From Meghimatium bilineatum (Eukaryota > Mollusca > Gastropoda > Stylommatophora > Philomycidae), in contig CM067298.1 of the NCBI GenBank assembly GCA_034231615.1, forward strand, positions 54,030,883 through 54,094,882: 64,000 bases of DNA. Reading direction: 5' to 3'. The notes under the pieces are model-generated. The model searched no databases. It was not told where the DNA came from and was given only the letters and a program-made list of their open reading frames with translations. Made by a program: the position numbers and the translations under genes. How positions within the stretch are numbered: position 1 is the stretch's first letter; every line of letters begins with the position of its first letter. Of this stretch, positions 34,740 to 44,749 are shown piece by piece.

Positions 34740-35195
34740 GTTAAAATGGCGTGGCTTAGGTTGTGCTCTGTTGGCTAGTCACCAAGCTATCTCATTTGGG
34801 TGAGACTTTGAATGGCTTTTTAAAAAGCTGTGTTTGATATTACAACAACAACGAACACTCTGTATAAGTATTGATGCATCCTCAGTAACAACACACATAT
34901 AACATATAACATTGTACTAATATAACATATAACTAATACGGATGGTATATGGTGCATGTGTGTTGTTACTGAGGATACTTCAATACTTGTACGGGATGTT
35001 GTAATAGTCCTTGTCTCGATTTGTCCGTTCTCCGTGACTTGAGTACACAGTTTGAATGTCTTGACAAAATCGCATCATTTTTGGAGGTGCGGTTAGTCAA
35101 ACACGGAAAAAACCGTTTACTCTTGTTGTCAGACAATTTGGAGCCGTCAGCGCGGACTGATTCAATTGCCGTTGGTCTCAAGAGTATAGTTTGGA
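34740..35195. repeat. SINE S2 copy with palindromic 5' hairpin
   Basis: The right part (34957-35190) matches the right half of the 27-kb foldback: GTTGTTACTGAGGATACTTC, TTGTCTCGATTTGTCCG, GGAGGTGCGGTTAGTCAAAC and GGACTGATTCAATTGCCGTT. The left part (34790-34899) is the reverse complement of the 5' region. GATGCATCCTCAGTAACAAC pairs with TGTTGTTACTGAGGATACTT, and the arms extend to ACAACAACAACG and GAATGGC. Arms of about 43 bp (34857-34899 and 34952-34994) pair best. Confidence 0.7.
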
Positions 35196-35662
35196 AAAGT
35201 GTTCTACCCATCTAAACGGTTTAGATGGTTGCTTTTTTTACTGATTGGTTCACCGCTTACAATTTCAAGTGATGTAGACTTTGATATACTCGGGGTCATT
35301 GCTACTTTCATGGTGACATATATTGTTTTAGTGCCTCCGATGTTTGCTTTATTCTCAATAGACGTTCGCAATTTATTCCAATATTGGTTTGTACACCTCC
35401 CTATGTACATGAGGTCGTATATTTTTCAGGCCAGCCTGCACGCTCCGTATAGGGTTATTTTTGCGTTCCACTATGCTGTTTTTCTTCGGGTCGTGTAGTG
35501 ACAATAACATTGCTGCGTTTTTCCCCCTTTCTTTCGAAGCCAGAGATGCGCTTTCATAAATGCTAAATTTGAGCGAGTTCCATGTTTCGTAGACATTGCA
35601 GTGTTATTTATAGAATTAATTAAATTGGCTCGGAGGATATATTTCTTAAGTAATGTCCTATA

Positions 35663-35903
35663 AGACGACAACACATAGTTGGGTTATTTCCCTTGTCTAT
35701 GTTTTTAAAGTTCTTGTTCATTATTTAATAATTTAAATATTAATCTATTTTAGGGTTTGGGTTAGGCTTAGGGTGGAGATTGTTTTCTTTACACAATTAA
35801 CCATTACCCCAACCTTAAATAAATAAATATTTCAATTATTAAATGATGAACATGGAATTTACAAATTTAGGCAAGGGAAATAATTACATATGTGTTGGCG
35901 TCT
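35663..35903. mobile_element. MITE, 241 bp, unassigned superfamily
   Basis: Terminal inverted repeats of about 75 bp. The left begins AGACGACAACACATAGTTGG, then TTATTTCCCTTGTCTA and TTCATTATTTAATAATTTAAATATT in the inner arm. The right, reverse-complemented, begins AGACGCCAACACATATGTAA, then TTATTTCCCTTGCCTA and TTCATCATTTAATAATTGAAATATT. The interior contains TTAGGGTTTGGGTTAGGCTT. No clear target duplication, so the superfamily is open. Confidence 0.75.
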
Positions 35904-35904
35904 A

Positions 35905-36690
35905 CGAGAAACGTATCCTTTATTTATTATATAGTTTAATTGCCGCTAAGTTGATTCATGATTTTGATGTTTTTTTAGTATGATTACACTTTCCACACTG
36001 TTTATCGTGATAATTAGTAGTAGATTGTCAGTGTCACAGCCGGAACTGTAATAGGAGTACATTCTTACTGAGTTTACACGTTATCATCGTATTAAAAGAA
36101 AGGTAATTTAGTGTTAGTGTCCAGATCTGGGATGACACCCCCTTACCGTATCATGGGTTTAGACTATATAATATGTTGTTGTGACACATGATTGTGTGAG
36201 TAAATTTTCAGTAGTCTTCCGCGTTTTCATTCATTTTTCCAAAGCCGTTTTTTTTCCCATTGTAAACTGGCCACGATTGATGATCTGACCATACACGCGT
36301 GTTTATGTTCCCAAATATGATGAAATGATCTGTCTTCAAAATGGAATTATAACAACAATCTGTAAATGTTCATAAAATGTGTCTTAATCATCGGCTAGAA
36401 CTGTTAGGATTTGCGCATATGCACTGATGATATATGCGTGGTGTCACCTGCAGTAGACAGATTGAGAGATGGAATACGATCTGATATTTATGTGGCCATC
36501 ATTATGAAGTTGACGAGACTGTTTAATACGTTTCCGTTTTTATTCAACTCAAATTAAATCGCGTTCGTGTTATTTACAGCAGTGACGTTCTTGTGACTAG
36601 TCTACATAAACTACACGGTGAATTACCATGAAATATGTCATTAAATATCATTATAGGGCATACACATTCAATGCTTAGTTTCACCTCGAT
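35905..36690. other. No recognisable feature
   Basis: AT-rich DNA without coding frames or repeat matches. Confidence 0.4.
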
Positions 36691-36691
36691 A

Positions 36692-36870
36692 CCTTCTTCT
36701 TCTTCAGCGTTCATTCTTAAACTCATGTTGGATCTCTCTTATAGCAGGACAATGGTCCTACGAGGTTTCCAGTAAGATGTAGTCCAGACAATGAAAATGC
36801 ATTGTGTCATCGTTTTATTTACGCCAATGTCCTGACGACACATCCGTTTCGGGGGCACTGTGATTTTCAA
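36692..36870 (+). repeat. SINE family S5 copy
   Basis: TTCTTCTTCTTCAGCGTTCA, AACTCATGTTGGATCTCTCT, AGCAGGACAATGGTCCTACG, AGATGTAGTCCAGACAATGA, TTTATTTACGCCAATGTC and CATCCGTTTCGGGGGCA. The best complete version of the family here. Confidence 0.8.
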
Positions 36871-37199
36871 AAAAATGGTTTATGTGAGCAGATATATAAC
36901 ATATTGCTTGCTTTATAACCATACGTAAACAATACGAATTTTAACTAGATATATATATAGCATAATGAATAATCGCAAGATAATTAAATAAATATGTACT
37001 CATTCTTGCACACTAGCGAATATAGACAGCGGTGACAGGTATGGCATCTCTGATTGCGGGATCCAAACGCAATGCTCAGGAGTACTACACCAAAATTTAT
37101 TTTAGTTTATATATCGCATGAGTCATAGCTGCCCAGTGAACTATAAGGTCTAGTTTCAAATATAATAGGCAATAACTGCATCAAAATGTAGGCCCAACA

Positions 37200-37810
37200 G
37201 GCTTAAGTGGTTGCTGATCCAGCGACCCATGGGCTCATGCCCTTTGACATAATGCCATTAAATGGCATTATATTGCTGGGAAGTATGTGGATTTTCAGCC
37301 CAGCCCAGGACAGAACCAGAGAATAACTATCACACATCTAGGAAGGTGGGTTTCAACCTATGAACTGCTCCTAGCCACTGTAGCCAAGATAAGGTTCACT
37401 GTGCTCATTCCCCGCCACCAATTGACTACTGGTTATGCCGAACTTCTCTATTTCTCTAGGCATGCAACCAAATGTTTAAGTCTAAAGGATTGTCACGTCC
37501 TGAGTCACTGTGCCTCTATGACGGGTTTCAGCCATAGGAATAAACAGTGCTGTCAGTTTCCTCCTCCCCAGTGCTGCACAGTACTTCTCTGGCTCCCTCC
37601 CAACCACTGAGGGTGCATATATGTTCAGGTAAACATGAAACACTTTTCAACAACAAAATAAAAGCATAATTACATAGATGAAATGGCATTAAACTTCTAT
37701 AAGTAGATAACAACAATATAACGACATGTCATCCACTAAGGTTTTCTGTTGCATTGGTGGTATGTCAAGTGGGCCATTGGTGAGACCAACAGACGCAAGC
37801 ACATGCGTGA
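37200..37810 (+). repeat. 610-bp dispersed repeat R1, copy 2
   Basis: Collinear with 13434-14046 from GGTTGCTGATCCAGCGACCC to GGCCATTGGTGAGACCAACA and CACATGCGTG. It keeps the same internal plus frame (37287-37610: HQLTTGYAELLYFSRHATKC, then CHVLSHCASMTGFSH). Confidence 0.85.
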
Positions 37811-37811
37811 C

Positions 37812-37960
37812 TATCTCATAATACACAGAACCAGCTCATCATATACGTAATCCACGCAAATATCATATACCGAGGCAGCTTTTAATAAACATAAGCCGTT
37901 AATATGACATACATGAACCAGCTAACCATACATGGAATACGTATAATACAAATAATAACC
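37812..37960 (-). repeat. Fragment of the TTATGAGCTGG satellite family
   Basis: Reverse complement of 17570-17700: TCATAATACACAGAACCAGC, GCAAATATCATATACCGAGG, AAGCCGTTAATATGACATAC and CAGCTAACCATACATGG. It abuts the R1 copy directly. Confidence 0.7.
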
Positions 37961-38053
37961 ATACATTTGTCCCATAACATTTCCCTACTCATATATTTGT
38001 GATTTCTAACTTGTTTACATAAAACCGCTTCAGTTTACATGTACACCCTTCTT

Positions 38054-38495
38054 CAGCATGGTCCATGGGACATATTTTTCTATCCCATCCCATCCCATCC
38101 CATCCCATGACAATTTATGCCTGTTCCATCCCATCGCATCCCATCCCATGGGATTACTATTATAATATTAATATGGAATACATTTAAAATAACATTATGA
38201 AATTTATGAAAGTTTAGGTTTAGTGTCTACTAAATAGGACTACATATACAAAGAGACATGCAAAACGACAAAATTTATTTACAAATCGCGAAAGACGACA
38301 ATCAGCATTGGCTGACTAGCCGCGCGCATGCGCAATGTGCCAGTCTGGCAGTGTTACCGCTCGTCAAATTGAGAAAAACCTAGACAAGCCTTTAAATACA
38401 TGGGAAATACAAATATGTCCTGTCCCATCCCATCCCATCCCATGGTACGTTTCCATGGGAATCCCATGGGAATAACATTCCTATGGACAAGCCTG
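38054..38495. mobile_element. hAT-type MITE, 442 bp, with perfect 8-bp TSD
   Basis: CCCTTCTT occurs immediately before (38046-38053) and after (38496-38503) the element. Ends are CAGCATGGTCCATGGGACAT at the left and, reverse-complemented, CAGGCTTGTCCATAGGAATG at the right. The 8-bp duplication and CAG termini indicate hAT. (CCCAT)n arrays lie just inside both ends (38085-38155 and 38421-38447). The interior has no transposase. Confidence 0.85.
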
Positions 38496-38505
38496 CCCTT
38501 CTTGA

Positions 38506-38690
38506 ATCATGTCATAAATTATGTTCTCACCCTAATACGGGATCATGTCATAAATTATGTTCTCACCCTAATACGGGATCATGTCATAAATTATGTTCTC
38601 ACCCTAATACGTGATCATGTCATAAATTATGTTCTCACCCTAATACGGGATCATGTCATAAATTATGTTCTCACCCTAATACGGGATCAT
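38506..38690. repeat. 36-bp tandem repeat, 5 copies plus a partial
   Basis: ATCATGTCATAAATTATGTT then CTCACCCTAATACGGG starts at 38506, 38542, 38578, 38614 and 38650, with a partial at 38686. Copies are nearly identical. As 36 is a multiple of 3, a plus frame reads DHVINYVLTLIR over and over; this is a length effect, not evidence of a protein. The array begins 3 bp after the TSD of the adjacent hAT MITE. Confidence 0.95.
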
Positions 38691-38999
38691 GCGATTCACA
38701 CTGTGCTTAAGAATGTACACAAAATCGTCAATTGTAATACTATGTACCTGAATGCTCAAATGTCTTTGCACAAATAAACCACGCTGACTGTATTTACCAG
38801 GCATAGTTCCAAAATAAATAATAATGAGAACAAAATATAGTAAACATCATGTTGAGATATGTGTGTAACATGTTTCTTCATGTTTTACTGCATACTCTGT
38901 TGATTAACGAACAGGTAATACCATTTTCATGCCTATCTTTAATGAAAAGTTATGAATGTATGTGTACATATTGCTAAGAAGAAATATTTCCAGTGTGTG

Positions 39000-39644
39000 T
39001 TATATTTTAGTAATGTTCTTTATAAACTGTGAATTTATAAATTTATTTGCAAACATACATAGTTTGTATCAAGCAAATAGACTTGAGATCTGATAACTGT
39101 AAATGTTGAATAATTATATAATGGACAACAAATGCAAAAGTATAATAATTCTATAATGAACAATACAACAAAATGTAGAATAATTATATAATGGGCAAAA
39201 CTGTAAATGTAAAATACCTGCATTATCTTCAGTGAATTTAAAAATTAAACAAACGTGCATGATTTCATCTTGGAGAAATTGACAGAAAATGTTATATGTC
39301 CCCTGCATTCCAAGCTGTTCCATTTATAACGTGTACACTTGTGACTGTTTATGTTTAAAGAAGGAGTTCGTTATAGAGACGTTGTGCTGGATGCATGTAT
39401 CTATTACTTTATAACCGTTGCAGCAAATATTGTTCCTTGTGTCGCCGAAATGTCCCTTATATCTCATTATTCCTTGTCTATTTAGCGCGAAGATAACGTT
39501 GACATCTTCTAACATATATATGTCCTCTATGTTGTTGCTGTTATTTATTAGTCTGTTTGCATCCTAAAAAAATTGATCTCTTTCGTTTTCGTTGTTTCAT
39601 GTGTTACAGGAGGCATATGCCTATATAAATGTTGTATTTACATG
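39000..39644. other. No recognisable feature
   Basis: A local repeat of TAATTATATAATGGACAACA-like units lies at 39108-39210. Otherwise nothing assignable. Confidence 0.4.
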
Positions 39645-39652
39645 GTCTATTG

Positions 39653-39992
39653 CAGGGGTGGGCAAACTACGGCCCGCGGGCCGCATGCGGCCCGCAATTG
39701 GATATTTTGAGGCCCTCGAACATATTTTTAAATACACGAACATTGTTAAAATATTTGCAAAACCTTTTATCCATATTAGAAAATATACTGTTATAGTGTA
39801 AGTCTGTTAGAAATGTAATTTATTTCATAAGTTATCTACATTATGTAAAACTACCATTCTTTACAATAAAAATATTTAATTGATTACTTACCGATAATTT
39901 AAAACAAAAACATACATAATATTATATGCGGCCCTCCTATAGCTTTACAATTTTCAATGCGGCCCTCTGCACAAAAAGTTTGCCCACCCCTG
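39653..39992. mobile_element. hAT-type MITE, 340 bp
   Basis: Terminal inverted repeats CAGGGGTGGGCAAACT at the left and AGTTTGCCCACCCCTG at the right are perfect over 16 bp. CGGCCCGCGGGCC at the left and GCGGCCCTC blocks at the right are further sub-terminal repeats. The 8-bp flanks GTCTATTG (39645-39652) and GACTATTG (39993-40000) agree at 7 of 8. The CAGGGGTGGGCAAACT end is a widespread hAT signature in animals. The AT-rich interior is non-coding. Confidence 0.9.
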
Positions 39993-40737
39993 GACTATTG
40001 TAATCATGACCGACATTGATCGTTCATTTTGATGTGTAACGAATTATGTTCTTTGCGAATATTGGGACTACCAAAAATCCCACTCCGTGCATTGTTCTTG
40101 AAATTGGGACAACTCCACTATATATGAGCCGTGTTTCTTACATCCACTATCTTGAATCTCGTATCTCCTAGTCCTAGTATATTGATGTCTCTTTTTTCAT
40201 TTCATCTATTTCATCTATTATGTCTGGTTCCTTATTTTTTATTTCATAGATGGTGATTGTAGCAAATTTAATATTTTGTAGTTTCCTTTAGTATTTAATA
40301 TTACTATTAGTGTTCTTCAGAAAAGTCTCCATTTTACTACGGACCATTATGTTCTCACATAATGTGGTTTGCTAATCTTGTCTCAGTGTCGTATCAGGAC
40401 ATTCCCATGGTTACACCGCGATCTCTAACTAACACAAAAAGAAACCACATATTCCATGCGAATAGTCCTGAAACATTAAACTGGCATTCCATTTGTCAAA
40501 AGAAATAACACAGCTGTCACTTCGCGCCATTTACCGGAAACCCACATGTAGAAGATAGCACGGAGAAGATAATTCCATTTTCTCCACAAGACTTCGTTCT
40601 TCGTTGGTTGAGCTAGAATTGTAATTGTCAAAAAAATGTCACTACATCATGCTTCCCGTTGCGAGTTGTAACGGAGTTATGTTTTGCTTGTGTGATAACT
40701 CGCGCATGTATTTGCTGTAGCCACGTCATGTATGGTG

Positions 40738-40850
40738 ATATTTTTTTTTAATCTACCATCCTACAGAAAAGAGAACAGTTTTTGTCGGGAATCGAACTAT
40801 GTAACGCATAGGTGTTAACCAACGCTATAATCTGTTATCCATTCTTCATA
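40738..40850 (-). repeat. tRNA-derived SINE family S3, copy 2
   Basis: Minus strand has AGTTCGATTCCCGACAAAAA (B-box), CTGTTCTCTTTTCTGTAGGA and TGGTAGATTAAA. Same order as at 33262-33385, with a more diverged A-box half. Confidence 0.7.
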
Positions 40851-41007
40851 ATTTCTTTACCTGTCTTTGCACCTTGCAACTGTATGGATACAAATTTGGA
40901 AATACACGAATAATCAAAAACTGAAGGTTTAGTTTTAAAAATCTGGATAGACGAGATATTTGGAAATACGTGTCCCGTATTACCCTATTGCACCACGCAA
41001 ACTCAAG

Positions 41008-42062
41008 ATGATCATCATCAAGTGCCGTCTCCGCAACGAAGATTGCCTGCAAAAGATCTCCAACATCCCGTCTCTTTTGTGGTGCACTCTGCTAGACTGT
41101 GCCCTGTCCATCTTGTGATGTTAATCTCCCACTAGTATCTTTGTCTACGTCTTGCTCGCTTACATTTGACTTTACCCTCAAGTAAGGTCTACAACAACGT
41201 TTAGTGTCTTTTAATGTGTCACACATATTTTCTTTGCCCTGTCTTTATTTCTCTTAGGGATTCTTTCTTCACATTAAGTGTTTTAGCACTTTCCATTTGT
41301 TTTCTTCTCTTTGAATGATGTTCTTCTTATTCTCTGATATACCCACATCTCAAAGGCTTCAATTATATCTTCTAATTGCCTATCTAGTGTCCATGTTTCT
41401 GATCCATACATTATTATGGAATAGATGTAGCATTTTATAGTTATAATTTTTAACGTGTTTGTAATTTGTTTTGTAATTTGTTACAATTTTCCTCATTTTA
41501 TTGAAGGTACTTTTAGCCATTCGTATTCTACTTTTAACTACTGTTTCACATCTGCCATCATTTGTGACTATGTGTCCAAGATATTGATAATGTTTTACTT
41601 GTTGTAGTTTTTCCCCATGTATGTTTATGTTTAGCTCTTGTTGTTATGTGTCATTGCTGATTATCATGGTTTTTTTGTTTTTTGGAAATTTATGTCCAGT
41701 CCATATTCATTACTTGATTTATTGACTTGCTCTATTAGTCGTTGTACTTCATGTTCACTTTCTGCTAAAAGTTCAGTGTCATCTGCATATCTCAGGCTGT
41801 TTATTATTGTCCCATTGATCTTGAATCCTGTCATTTCTTCTATATTTTTAAAGATATTCTCGGTGTAGATGTTAAATAGGCTTGGTGGTAAAATTCAGCC
41901 TTGTCTTACTCCTCTTCTTATTTCTATGTATGGTAAGTAGTTGTTTTCACACCTTATTGATCCAGTCTGTTCCCAGTATATATTTCTAATCAGCCTGATG
42001 TCTTTTCCATCTATGACTATTTCTTGAAGACTTTGTATTAGTCTTTTCCACAATGGCCAGAC
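41008..42062 (-). pseudogene. LINE family A, copy 3
   Basis: Collinear with 3148-4180. The 3' end is at CATCATCAAGTGCCGTCTCC. The YLG block is near 41570, the YADD region near 41770 and GVRQG near 41900. The RT stretch YIEIRRGVRQG with a preceding WEQTGSIRCENNY is readable at 41895-42000. Frameshifted in several places. The junction with unrelated, more GC-rich DNA is at about 42062. Confidence 0.8.
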
Positions 42063-42586
42063 AACATTCATTATTATGCCCTGAACTTGAATCTTGTGCG
42101 CGCGGCACACACTTTGCTTTTTCGCCGTTTGAGCAGTTGATTCATTTGGATTCCTCCGCCTTGCGCGCCGTCACATACTTTTTTTCTAGGGATGAAAATT
42201 CCCTGCTGTTGCCTTCTGGTTGTCTCTTTGCGAGGAAATTCTACGCTGTGAAATTAGCCGTTAACTGGGGTAGCCGAGAAGCCTTTTTTTTGTCTGTATC
42301 GAAGATAGGGTGTTCGCGAGTCGGAACAAACTTGAATAATTAACACCCCACCTATAATCGACTAAAAACAAACAAAGTAGATCCTACAGGTTGGAACTAA
42401 AGTTGGCATCACACTGTCGCCAGTACTACGCTAACCACGCCATTGAAACCACGTAATCCAGAAAACACAAATGTAAACATGGAAACACGTCATCACATTA
42501 CGACAACCGGAAAAGCTAACACTCAAGAATGGAGCTGCAATTAAAACGCGATTGTAATCTCAAAAATTATTTGAGGGACATTGTTA
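42063..42586. other. Locally GC-richer stretch of unknown nature
   Basis: Contains GTGCGCGCGGCAC (42098-42110) and TTGCGCGCCG (42163-42172). A plus frame at 42053-42343 is open but unrecognised. Possibly an old SINE/LINE 5' end or a regulatory region; I cannot assign it. Confidence 0.3.
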
Positions 42587-42730
42587 GTGCTGCAGTTCTC
42601 ACTTTCTGGAAAAGGTCATTTTTTAGAGGTGCGATTCTCACTCTCTGGAAAAGATCATTTTTTAGAGGTGCGATTCTCACTCTCTGGAAAAGATCATTTT
42701 TTAGAGGTGCGATTCTCACTTTCTGGAAAT
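42587..42730. repeat. 39-bp tandem repeat, about 3.7 copies
   Basis: GAGGTGCGATTCTCACTCTC starts at 42626, 42665 and 42704, preceded by a diverged unit (GTGCTGCAGTTCTCACTTTC). Units are nearly identical. The 39-bp length keeps three frames open across the array on the two strands, which makes apparent ORFs such as LWKRSFFRGAILT repeats. Confidence 0.9.
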
Positions 42731-42739
42731 CTGCTGTCG

Positions 42740-43870
42740 GCAAGAACTTTGCGTGGGAAAAATGATGATTGTTGCTCGACGGAAAAAAAAACGTGAAACA
42801 TACTAGAAAGTAAGATATAAGACAGTGCCCATATTTGAACGAATCATACATTTACATCTCACTACACATACACAGAGGTACGACTATCAATTGAACAGAG
42901 AGCACAGAACAACAACAAATGGAAATAGCAAAGGGCATCACATTAAATTTCATCCTATCTCATACTATCAGCATCGGAGAATGAGTCTGTCTATTCCATA
43001 ATGTACTTTCCAAGTAGAGACATTGTAGTCTCATTGACACACGGGATACTTTGTAAAATTTTCACGCACTGGATGGTTCTGAATTGAAACATGCTCATGT
43101 TCGTTGGTTGGTTACTGATCTAAATGGATATGTTTCCTGTTCTTGGATCTTGTTCTTTATCCCAGCGGCATTGAATAGAGATACATTTTTGTGTAATTCC
43201 GCTTAAAAAGCTATGTTTGCTAATTTTCAATGATCGAAAATGGTGCTACAAGAAAGAGACGACACCCTGTGTAACAAACCGTGAAAGATAACATTAGTGC
43301 GTGCCGAATGAAGGAAAACATCGAATGTGACGATACATATTTGAAGCCAAAATTGATACATATTGTAAAAATACTATATCACAATTCCAAATACTTGCTT
43401 GCGATAAGCATGTAATATATCAATAACTAGTGATCTCAAGCACAAATAGTTTGGATGTGATTTTAAATTTAAAAGAACCCTACGTTTTTTAATATACAAT
43501 TCTGCAAATGTTTAATACATCTTTGCATATCTTTGATGCTAGCACACAATTAGAAAAATTGTTTCCCCCAAAAATCGAATTTACGGTAATGAAACTAAAG
43601 TGTGATTTTGTATGAGCCATAGGCGTATCGTCAATGTTCGTGTAAACGTGCTCCAACATAATATCTTCGACAATAACGTTAATATACACAATGTAAGAAC
43701 TATAGAACTATTATGTCTATTCATTAACTCTAGTCAAGAAATGACATAGATAATGTTCAATATTGATTATTAAGTAACATGTCAGTGTAATCTAGGAAAA
43801 GTCTGTATTCAGGAAAACAGTTACTATGGAAGAATACCCAACGTGAGTTAATATCACTCAATGACCTGAA
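42740..43870. other. No recognisable feature
   Basis: AT-rich. I found neither coding frames nor element ends that I can support. Confidence 0.4.
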
Positions 43871-43877
43871 TATAAGA

Positions 43878-44370
43878 GATATCTATCTATCTATCTATAC
43901 GATGTGGCCCTTATGGCGTTTGGGGTGGAAGAGTTCTTTGGAGATGGCCTTCTTTGTGTGCTGTTTGTAAGCGTGTCCGTGTGACTTCTTTGATTTCTAT
44001 GATCCATCTTTTACATGGTCTGTCTCTGGCTTTATAGCCGTGATGTCTTTGTGTCATGGTCATTTGAGGCATGCTCTTTATTGGTATTCTGGAAGCGTGT
44101 GATATCCAGAAATCCAATTGATCTGTTGTCTTTTGATGTTTCCAATACTGGTATTGTTTTGGTTATCTGTCTGATGTTATCGTTTCTAATTCTATCTCTT
44201 AATGACACTCCAAGTATTCTTCGTAGACATGTCATTTCTGATGTCACTATTTTTCTTTTGTCTGGTACCATCTTTGTCTCTGTTTGGCAATGGTAGCACA
44301 GTGATGGAATAATAATAGTTTTGTATAATGCACCTTTCGTGTCTATGTTTACATTTGTATTCATGAAAAT
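43878..44370 (-). pseudogene. LINE family D, C-terminal half with (TAGA)n tail
   Basis: Minus strand frames 44032-44364 and 43911-44117 give NVNIDTKGALYKTIIIPSLC, TSEMTCLRRILGVSLRDRIR, NDNIRQITKTIPVL, then after a frameshift SHASRIP, GYKARDRPCKRWIIEIKE and TAHKEGHLQRTL. Nearly the same words occur at 49200-49640 (+). The 3' tail is (TAGA)n, seen as ATCTATCTATCT at 43880-43898. Confidence 0.85.
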
Positions 44371-44749
44371 ATGTGTTATCAGTGACTTAATATAAGAGCC
44401 ACGTCTAAAATATGTACTTACAGCGCAAAACTGAAATCTAACAGGTTAAACCAGGAACAGGGTAATACACTTTTCCTAATCACCGAACACGCATAATAAC
44501 ACACACACACACATCAACGTTCCTACCAAAATACCCTTATCAAGACAAAAATTGAACATACAGAACAGAAAACGAAAAGTTAGAACTATAAACTTTCAAA
44601 TAACCAAATTAACTGTAATTTGGAGATTGACAGGAAGAGTTGTAATAAGGTGTTGGAACGACACCGGAGAAGAAATTTTTTTTTAAAATAGCTACTTACA
44701 TGTGACACAAAACAAGCACAGAAATGATGGAACAACCTGATATCATGGA

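Noticed and set aside
35740..35785. Telomere-like TTAGGG sequence
   Set aside because: Only a few degenerate units inside a 241-bp TIR element; no array.
38506..38777. 125-aa frame with repeated DHVINYVLTLIR as a repeat protein
   Set aside because: The repetition comes from a 36-bp DNA array next to a MITE. There is no start context, no homologous non-repeat region and no splice signal.
42053..42343. 96-aa frame in a GC-richer patch as a gene
   Set aside because: No recognised motif, no splice or start context, and it begins inside a LINE copy.
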